Source: Candidatus Falkowbacteria bacterium RIFOXYC2_FULL_36_12 (GTDB taxonomy: Bacteria; Patescibacteriota; Patescibacteriia; UBA11705). From it: DNA of 44,706 nucleotides. Where the stretch lies: the NCBI GenBank assembly GCA_001778235.1, contig MFGJ01000006.1, positions 196,254 through 240,959 of the forward strand. Reading direction: 5' to 3'. A program made the position numbers and the translations under genes. Positions 38,235-44,706 of the stretch are shown here, in pieces. Numbering within the stretch: position 1 is the first letter of the stretch; each line of letters begins with the position of its first letter. Below the pieces are notes generated by a model, which saw nothing but the letters and a program-made list of their open reading frames with translations, made no database searches and was not told the origin of the DNA.

Positions 38235-40862
38235 TCAAGCGAAAACAACTGCACGCTGATTCCAGTCAACCTTGACCTGATGTTTTACTTTATTTTTTAT
38301 AATTTGTAAAGCCAATTGATCCAAAATAGTACTCTGGATTAGTCGTTTTAATGGTCGTGCGCCAAAAGCTGGATCATAACCTTGTTTCGCCAACATGTCC
38401 TTTATCGCGTCTGTAAACTCGATAACAATGTCTTTTTGCTGTAATCTTTGTTTGACTTTTTGCAGTTGCAAATCAACTATGTTTCTAATATCTTGCTTTG
38501 ACAAACCATCAAAAATTATGGTTTCATCTATTCTATTTAGGAATTCTGGCTTAAAATATTCTTGCAGTAAATTCATAACTTGCTCTTTTACTGCTTTTTC
38601 TTTGCTCTTGATTGTTTCTGTTTGACCAAAGCCTAAATCTTGTTTTTTGGCTGATGATAAAATTATATCACTACCAATATTAGATGTCATTATTACAATT
38701 GTATTTTTGAAATTTACCACTCTACCTTTGGCATCGGTAAGACGGCCATCATCCAAAATTTGTAATAAAACATTAAAAACATCTGGATGAGCTTTTTCGA
38801 TTTCATCAAAAAGTATTACAGAATATGGGCGTTTTCTGATTTTTTCAGTTAATTGTCCACCTTCCTCATAACCAATATACCCTGGAGGCGAACCAATAAA
38901 TTTCGAGACTGCATGCTTTTCCATATATTCACTCATATCAACTCGGATAATCGCACTCTCGTCATCAAACATAAATTCTGCCAAAGCTTTACCCAGCTCG
39001 GTTTTTCCAACTCCAGTTGGACCAAGAAACAGAAATGATCCAATTGGTTTGTCTTCTTCTGACAACCCGACTCGTGATCGGCGAAGTGCATTGGCGACTG
39101 CTTGGATTGCCGGCTTTTGGCCAATGACTCTTTTGCCCAACTCAACTTCAGCATTAGCCAGTCGTTCGATCTCTGATTGCAACATTTTTTTGACCGGAAT
39201 TCCTGTCCATTTAGCCACAACAGAGGCTATATCCTCATCATCAACTTCTTCTTTTAAGATTTGCCTTCCACCAGGACCAGTTTGGATTGTCTTTAATTTT
39301 AATCGACTGCCCTGTATTTTTTCTTCAAGTTCTGGAATTTTGCCATATCTGATTTCAGCGACTTTATCAAACTCTGATTGTCTCTCAAGTATATCTGATT
39401 CTTGTTTTAATTTATCAATTTCTTTTTGAGCAGTTTGCATTGAATTAATAATTTCTTTTTCTTTTTTCCAATGCAGTTCAAGTTCATTGGCTTTTTCTTT
39501 GATTTCAGCAATTTCTTTTTTTATTTCTTCCAATCTTGACTTGGCAGTGTCGGTTTTTTCTTTTTCCAAAGCTTTTTTCTCAATTTCAAATTTCATTAGC
39601 TTGCGTTTAGCTTGGTCAAGATCTTCTGGCATACTATTTAATTCAATTCGAAGCGCTGAAGTAGCTTCATCAATCAAATCTATGGCTTTGTCTGGTAAAA
39701 ATCTATCAGTAATATATCGACTTGATAATTTCGCGGCAGAAACAATTGCATCATCAGTGATGCGAACACCATGATGAATTTCATACTTTTCTTTTATTCC
39801 ACGCAAAATCGCAATTGTATCTTCAACCGATGGTTCATAAATATAAATTGGTTGAAATCGTCTTTCGAGGGCTTGGTCTTTTTCAATGTGTCTCTGGTAT
39901 TCTTTGATAGTAGTTGCGCCAATACAACGAAGTTCACCTCGGGCTAAAGCTGGTTTAAGGAGGTTTGAAGCATCCATTGAACCTTCAGAAGAACCAGCTC
40001 CGACAATAGTATGAAGCTCATCAATAAAAATTATATATTGATCATTTGAAGCTTTTATTTCTCTTAAAACTGCTCTCAAGCGATCTTCAAATTCACCTCG
40101 AAACTTTGCCCCAGCAATCATTGAGCCAATGTCTATTGACAAGACTTCTTTATTTTTCAAATTTTCTGGGACATCACCAGAGACGATTCTTTGGGCCAGA
40201 CCTTCAACCACAGCTGTCTTACCCGTCCCAGGCTCACCAATCAAGACCGGGTTATTTTTTGTTCTTCGTGAAAGTACTTGCAAAATTCTGCGAATTTCTT
40301 CGTCTCGGCCAATGACTGGATCAAGCTTTTCTTTTCTTGCCAAGTCTGTAAGGTTCAAAGAATATTTTTCTAGAGCTTGGTATTTTGCTTCTGGCTCTGG
40401 TGAATCAACTTTTTGAGCTCCGCGGACTTCTTCAAGAATTGACAAAACACTTTTGTCATCAATACCTAAACTATTTAAAATTAATTGAGTATCTGACTTT
40501 GTTCGGAGCAAAGCTAAAAATAAATGTTCGGTTGAAATAAAATCATCGCCAAGTTCCTTGGCAATTTTTCCTGCAAAAACAACAACCATATTCATTTGTG
40601 GAGTAACCATGACTTGTCCGGCTGGTGCAGATTCAACCTGACCAATAGGTAATTGATTTAGTATTTCTTCAGTTTTTCTAATAATCAAATTTATATCAGC
40701 ATCTAATTTCTTTATAATCGTGACAACAACACTATCCTCCTGCATTAACAAAGAATAGAGTAGGTGAATAATGTCAAGCTGTGCATGGTTTTTTTCATAC
40801 ATTAATGCTTGGGCTTCCTGCAAAGCCTGCTGTGAACGAGTTGTAAATTTATTTAAATCCAT
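38235..40862 (-). CDS. clpB: ATP-dependent chaperone ClpB
   Basis: Walker [14 protein letters not shown] and [12 protein letters not shown]; Clp-N; M-domain coiled coil; [16 protein letters not shown]. Confidence 0.95.
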   Translation of the reverse strand: MDLNKFTTRSQQALQEAQALMYEKNHAQLDIIHLLYSLLMQEDSVVVTIIKKLDADINLIIRKTEEILNQLPIGQVESAPAGQVMVTPQMNMVVVFAGKIAKELGDDFISTEHLFLALLRTKSDTQLILNSLGIDDKSVLSILEEVRGAQKVDSPEPEAKYQALEKYSLNLTDLARKEKLDPVIGRDEEIRRILQVLSRRTKNNPVLIGEPGTGKTAVVEGLAQRIVSGDVPENLKNKEVLSIDIGSMIAGAKFRGEFEDRLRAVLREIKASNDQYIIFIDELHTIVGAGSSEGSMDASNLLKPALARGELRCIGATTIKEYQRHIEKDQALERRFQPIYIYEPSVEDTIAILRGIKEKYEIHHGVRITDDAIVSAAKLSSRYITDRFLPDKAIDLIDEATSALRIELNSMPEDLDQAKRKLMKFEIEKKALEKEKTDTAKSRLEEIKKEIAEIKEKANELELHWKKEKEIINSMQTAQKEIDKLKQESDILERQSEFDKVAEIRYGKIPELEEKIQGSRLKLKTIQTGPGGRQILKEEVDDEDIASVVAKWTGIPVKKMLQSEIERLANAEVELGKRVIGQKPAIQAVANALRRSRVGLSEEDKPIGSFLFLGPTGVGKTELGKALAEFMFDDESAIIRVDMSEYMEKHAVSKFIGSPPGYIGYEEGGQLTEKIRKRPYSVILFDEIEKAHPDVFNVLLQILDDGRLTDAKGRVVNFKNTIVIMTSNIGSDIILSSAKKQDLGFGQTETIKSKEKAVKEQVMNLLQEYFKPEFLNRIDETIIFDGLSKQDIRNIVDLQLQKVKQRLQQKDIVIEFTDAIKDMLAKQGYDPAFGARPLKRLIQSTILDQLALQIIKNKVKHQVKVDWNQRAVVFA

Positions 40863-40972
40863 ATGTATTGAGATTATAAATTAGAAATATCAAATTCCTA
40901 ACGCGATTGATGTATTTGAAAATGAATTAAGTAAGATATTTGAAATTTGTAAATTGTTGTTCATTTTTTATA

Positions 40973-40999
40973 TTAGCAGTCTTAATCAATGAGTGCTAA
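40973..40999. promoter_or_regulatory. CIRCE element (HrcA operator)
   Basis: TTAGCAGTC-ttaatcaat-GAGTGCTAA, one mismatch to TTAGCACTC-N9-GAGTGCTAA. Confidence 0.88.
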
Positions 41000-41083
41000 T
41001 TTTATTATAACCTGATTAATAATTGTGTCAAGAGTGTTATAACTGTGCAAAACAAAAATAATTAATAGTCCAGACAAACAAAA

Positions 41084-41112
41084 CCGGGTAGAAATTTTCT
41101 AACCGGCTTTGC
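41084..41112 (-). terminator. Hairpin terminator for 41119-41337
   Basis: aaccgggtagaaattttctaaccgg; minus strand continues to ttttgttt. Confidence 0.65.
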
Positions 41113-41118
41113 CCTCCC

Positions 41119-41337
41119 TTAGGGTACAAGGCGTTGTAGTTGCAGGACCAGCGGAATCCCGCCGATACTTCTAACTGCCTCTTCATGAATCACCCTACGG
41201 GCAGTCTGACGGTTAGCTTCTTTGCCGTCAGGTGAGAGCTCGAGCCGAAAGCTCGAACATCGTTGGAAACTCCTGCCTCTGGGGCAGTGCTGGAACAACC
41301 TGCAGGCCAGGCACGCCAAATATTCTTCGTGAAGCAT
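41119..41337 (-). CDS. hypothetical small protein (orphan cassette), GC-elevated and hairpin-rich
   Basis: SD GGAGAGGAGGT 5 nt before ATG, promoter and terminator present. Confidence 0.55.
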   Translation of the reverse strand: MLHEEYLACLACRLFQHCPRGRSFQRCSSFRLELSPDGKEANRQTARRVIHEEAVRSIGGIPLVLQLQRLVP

Positions 41338-41396
41338 GACAGACCTCCTCTCCGTCGCTTCACGGACAAGGACAACTGCTTTGTCTTTCTATTTAA

Positions 41397-41425
41397 ATAA
41401 TAACATTAAAAATGCTATAATTCAA
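41397..41425 (-). promoter_or_regulatory. sigma70 promoter TTGAAT-17-TATTAT
   Basis: Minus strand TTGAAT at 41425-41420, TATTAT at 41402-41397. Confidence 0.55.
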
Positions 41426-41440
41426 ATAACTTTAGATTAT

Positions 41441-42643
41441 ATGAATACATTTTCTGACAACAATTATAATCAGACTGACAATATTTTGATTCTTGGGGTT
41501 CAAATTGCAAACTTGAGCGAAGAACAGATTATGCGTCATATTGAAAAAATTTTACCCAATGATGTTTTCAATATAATATTCACTCCAAATCCTGAAATTT
41601 GCTTAAAAGCCGAGGCTGATTATGAGTACAAGCAAATACTGAATCAGGCTGACCTTAATATCCCTGATGGTGTTGGTTTGAAACTTGGCGCTGAAATTCT
41701 TGGTCAATCATTAATGCACAGGATTACTGGCGTAGATCTGACCAATAGAATTCTTGAGTATTGCAACAACAGTAATAAAAAATTCAAAATCTATATTTTG
41801 AATCATTATAATTCCTTGTCCAGTTTAAGTTTGATTGAAAAAACCTTAAAAGAAAAATATCCGAACATCTTGATTACAGGTACACAACAAAAATTCAGTG
41901 AGATAGAATCTGTAGCCAATGATATTCTGAATCAAAAACCTGATATTATTTTTTCAACTTATGGCGCACCAGAGCAGGAAAAGCAGATAGTTGAATTGGC
42001 CAATTCAATTGAAGGACCAAAATTAGGAATTGGTGTTGGGGGAACATTTGATTTTATTACTGGCAAAGCAACACGAGCCCCAAAATGGTGGAGAGACCTA
42101 GGAATTGAATGGTTTTATCGATTAATAAAACAACCACAAAGGTTTAGCCGAATTACAGATGCAACCATAAAATTTCCTTTGACCTGTTATAAATGGAAGA
42201 AAAGAATTGACAATATATATAGAAATAATGTTGTGGGAGTAATCGTAAAAGCTGATCAAATCCTACTGCAAAACAATCGACGATTTCCCGGAGACCATTG
42301 GCAGTTGCCCCAAGGTGGGGTTGATGATGGTGAGACTCCAGAACAAGCGGTTATTCGTGAAATATCCGAAGAATTAGGAGTTGATCCAAGTTATTTATTA
42401 ATAGACAGGAAACTGCCTGAAACACATACCTACACTTGGCCGAAATGGGCTCAACTCCAAAAAGGCTACAAAGGCCAAAGGCAAGAAATTTTTATTGTAA
42501 ATTTTTCTGGCGATAATTCTGTTTTTCATTTCAAAGATAGCGAAGAAGTTGAAGATATTAAATGGGTAAAAAAGTCAGACTTGAAACAAACAATGTTTCA
42601 CAAAAGAAGGGGACTGGCAGATATTGTTTTGAAATATTTGTAG
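41441..42643 (+). CDS. WecG/TagA/CpsF (GT26) glycosyltransferase fused to C-terminal NUDIX hydrolase
   Basis: GVGLKLGAEILG...RITGVDL, GVGGTFDFITGKATRAPKWWRDLGIEWFYRL, then Nudix box GGVDDGETPEQAVIREISEELGV; likely start 41441, not 41336. Confidence 0.92.
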   Translation: MNTFSDNNYNQTDNILILGVQIANLSEEQIMRHIEKILPNDVFNIIFTPNPEICLKAEADYEYKQILNQADLNIPDGVGLKLGAEILGQSLMHRITGVDLTNRILEYCNNSNKKFKIYILNHYNSLSSLSLIEKTLKEKYPNILITGTQQKFSEIESVANDILNQKPDIIFSTYGAPEQEKQIVELANSIEGPKLGIGVGGTFDFITGKATRAPKWWRDLGIEWFYRLIKQPQRFSRITDATIKFPLTCYKWKKRIDNIYRNNVVGVIVKADQILLQNNRRFPGDHWQLPQGGVDDGETPEQAVIREISEELGVDPSYLLIDRKLPETHTYTWPKWAQLQKGYKGQRQEIFIVNFSGDNSVFHFKDSEEVEDIKWVKKSDLKQTMFHKRRGLADIVLKYL

Positions 42644-42711
42644 AAGCACAGCAAGTAAAGCAAGTACAGAAGAAAGCCAGTACAGCTTGAATAAAAACCT
42701 ATAAAATCAAA

Positions 42712-42741
42712 AAAACAGACCTGATAATACATGTCTGTTTT
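42712..42741. terminator. Bidirectional terminator
   Basis: AAAACAGAC ctgataatacat GTCTGTTTT. Confidence 0.8.
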
Positions 42742-42744
42742 GTT

Positions 42745-43353
42745 TTAGATGATGGGCTGATAGGAGACGAAATCATCTCCATCAAACACAACTTTTCGAC
42801 TCGCCGAAATTGGAACTGTTTGGCTACCGGTGGAACTGACTCGAATCAAACAGATCACTGCTTGATTGTTGACTTTCGAGGACGAATAATAAGGAATAAC
42901 ATAATCTTCCCCAAAGAACTTCAGCTGACCAACGTCTTCTTCAGTCCAATCTTGTTCATTAACAAAACCAATTGTTCCCTGACAGTCATTTCCACTTGAA
43001 TAAAGGATCGGAATCATGAGGAAAAATTCTCGTCCGCCAATTTCCAGTGAAAAACCAAAAAATTCATTGCAATCTTCCACATACTCAATGGGGACAGGAC
43101 AGTTGTCAAAACCCCGATACCTGAATTTGGTAAGCCTTGTCAGTTGGGAGAAAATCATGCCAAGATCAATCTGATTTATTGATTGCCTCTGCAGTGGTCT
43201 GACAATCACAACCTGTCGATTGTTTTCAGGCTGAAGAGCTATTAGCTGATACTGATCTTCAACTATCAATGTGCTAATTTCTCGGGTTAGGAAAATCGGC
43301 CAAAAGTTCCTTGACACCTTTAGGAACATACCATCCCCGAGAATTCGGCACAT
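42745..43353 (-). CDS. hypothetical protein (orphan cassette)
   Basis: 202 aa; SD GGAGGTG before ATG; own promoter and terminator. Confidence 0.7.
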   Translation of the reverse strand: MCRILGDGMFLKVSRNFWPIFLTREISTLIVEDQYQLIALQPENNRQVVIVRPLQRQSINQIDLGMIFSQLTRLTKFRYRGFDNCPVPIEYVEDCNEFFGFSLEIGGREFFLMIPILYSSGNDCQGTIGFVNEQDWTEEDVGQLKFFGEDYVIPYYSSSKVNNQAVICLIRVSSTGSQTVPISASRKVVFDGDDFVSYQPII

Positions 43354-43401
43354 GGTTCACCTCCGTTCCTTTTTCTTGGGCCTAAATGAATCATTATATT
43401 T

Positions 43402-43430
43402 ATCATATAGGAATATTTTTATCCAGTCAA
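43402..43430 (-). promoter_or_regulatory. sigma70 promoter TTGACT-17-TATGAT
   Basis: Minus strand TTGACT at 43430-43425, TATGAT at 43407-43402. Confidence 0.6.
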
Positions 43431-43472
43431 AGAGATAAGCGAGTACAGCCCTACGATAAATGTTTTAAAATG

Positions 43473-43512
43473 AAAACTTCCCAGGACCGTTGTCATGGGA
43501 AGTTTTGTTTTT
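43473..43512. terminator. Strong 11-bp-stem terminator hairpin
   Basis: AAAACTTCCCA ggaccgttgtca TGGGAAGTTTT gttttttg. Confidence 0.75.
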
Positions 43513-43566
43513 TGAACTCTGTTTTTTTGGCGTTGATTCACGCCGGGTAGGTTGTAGTAGCTGGGA

Positions 43567-44694
43567 CTAGAAGTCCCAGCTTCCGGCGCCGTCCTTGTCG
43601 ATGCGGGTGGGCTTGGTCTCCGGGCGGTCGTTGCCGTCGCCCTTGTAGCCCTTCTTGTTCTTGCCCTTGGTGCGCTTGGCCAGGTAGGACTCGCTGTCGG
43701 CCTCGGCCAGGCGGCGGTGGTCCTCCTCGGCCTTGCGGATCGTGGCCTCCTCTTCCTTGCACCAGGACTGGTGCGAGAGGATGGGGCGGACATTCATGGC
43801 CTGGTAGTGGCTCGCCGACCGGATCTTCGGCTGGTAGCGCGTGCCGACGCGGGAGCGGACCTCCTCCTGCTCCTCGAGCCAGGCGTTGTACTGGCACCGC
43901 GCGAAGCACTGGGCGTCGAACGCGGTGCCGAACACCGCGTGTTCGAAGGTGATGCGCTGGGCCGGCTGGTTGTAGCCGGACTTGACCTTGACGCAGAACG
44001 GCTGCCCGTTCAGCGAGGGGCTCGTCCAGCGGTCGATCGACTCCGGAGCCTTGTCCATGACGCCCGCGAGGAACTCCTTCATCGCCGACTGGTAGGCCGG
44101 CCACTCGGCCGTTCCTGCCAGCCAGGCCATGTGCTCGCGGTTGTTCTCGAGCAGGTCCAGCGCGTCCGTGAGCGTGGAGTTCTCCTCCAGCGCCCGCCGG
44201 CCGATGAGGCTCTCGAGGAGCCAGGACTCGGCCGAGCTCTGGCCCTGGCTCGCCAGGCGCTCGTCGAACTCGTTCACGGTGCGGACCCGGTTGTAGTAGC
44301 TGGCCAGCCAGCCCCGGCTCTTGCCGAAGCCGTGGCGCTGGTCCTCTGCCCGGAAGTACTTCTCCCGCACCGCCTCGATCAGCTTGTTGCTGGCCTTGTC
44401 GGCCAGCTGGTACCGGTAGATGTGCGCCCGCCAGATGTCGAGCACCTCCGGCTCGACGCCGTTGACGACCGACATCTCCTCGTCGTCCTTGCGCGTGATG
44501 CGCAGGGACTCGAGGTTCAGGGTCGCCAGCTGGTCGGTGTTGATGAGCCGGAGCTCGCCGGCCTTGTATGCCGTGTCGAGCTCGACGACGCGCGCGGCCG
44601 CCTTGCGGACGGCCATCACCCAGTCCCTGAAGGACTGGACGAAGCCCCCGTCCCTGCGGACGGGGGAGTCGACGGACGCCATTCGCGCGACCAC
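43567..44694 (-). CDS. GC-rich orphan ORF, open to the window edge
   Basis: 375 aa with strong G/C third positions; internal ATG at 44684-44682 is an alternative start; frame open to 44706. Confidence 0.6.
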   Translation of the reverse strand: MVARMASVDSPVRRDGGFVQSFRDWVMAVRKAAARVVELDTAYKAGELRLINTDQLATLNLESLRITRKDDEEMSVVNGVEPEVLDIWRAHIYRYQLADKASNKLIEAVREKYFRAEDQRHGFGKSRGWLASYYNRVRTVNEFDERLASQGQSSAESWLLESLIGRRALEENSTLTDALDLLENNREHMAWLAGTAEWPAYQSAMKEFLAGVMDKAPESIDRWTSPSLNGQPFCVKVKSGYNQPAQRITFEHAVFGTAFDAQCFARCQYNAWLEEQEEVRSRVGTRYQPKIRSASHYQAMNVRPILSHQSWCKEEEATIRKAEEDHRRLAEADSESYLAKRTKGKNKKGYKGDGNDRPETKPTRIDKDGAGSWDF

Positions 44695-44706
44695 GAACTT
44701 CGTGAT

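Noticed and set aside
38933-40416. Multiple 60-126 aa ORFs overlapping clpB on both strands
   Set aside because: All lie within the conserved clpB reading frame.
41050-41380. Known housekeeping RNA (RNase P RNA, tmRNA, SRP RNA) in the GC-elevated interval
   Set aside because: Hallmark motifs of these RNAs were not found on either strand by eye; a good SD, ATG and stop suggest a gene instead.
43419-44104. Overlapping minus ORFs (124 aa and 188 aa) in the GC-rich segment
   Set aside because: Long shadow ORFs are expected in GC-rich DNA; Arg/Pro/Ala-skewed low-complexity translations versus a balanced composition in the 375-aa frame.
1-44706. rRNA or tRNA genes
   Set aside because: No rRNA-like stretch and no convincing tRNA cloverleaf (e.g. 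GTTCRANYC arm) seen in intergenic regions; a tRNAscan run would be decisive.

Overview
AT-rich 44.7 kb window whose gene content suggests a Patescibacteria/CPR-like bacterium (taxonomy is inference). Main contents: (i) a + strand run at 616-12422 with a complete-looking phosphonate core: PEP mutase fused to a nucleotidyltransferase (NTase) domain, phosphonopyruvate decarboxylase, Fe-type alcohol dehydrogenase and a stand-alone cytidylyltransferase-like NTase, flanked by a B12-binding radical SAM protein, a methyltransferase and GT-C-like membrane proteins; (ii) two tandem secreted proteins sharing a four-repeat C-terminal domain; (iii) an envelope glycan block (GT4, GT2, Wzy/WaaL-like); (iv) fmt-def-priA, in which the PriA homologue has lost its helicase motifs but keeps its zinc-binding cysteines; (v) clpB with an upstream CIRCE; (vi) a WecG/TagA-NUDIX fusion; (vii) several small orphan genes, each with a near-consensus promoter (exact 17-bp spacer), strong SD and tight terminator, unlike the SD-poor core genes; (viii) three clusters of REP-like palindromes with nested insertions, and a GIY-YIG gene flanked by long direct repeats; (ix) a sharply GC-rich terminal ~1.15 kb with one orphan ORF, either foreign DNA or an assembly chimera. 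All calls come from reading the sequence; no searches or folding were run.
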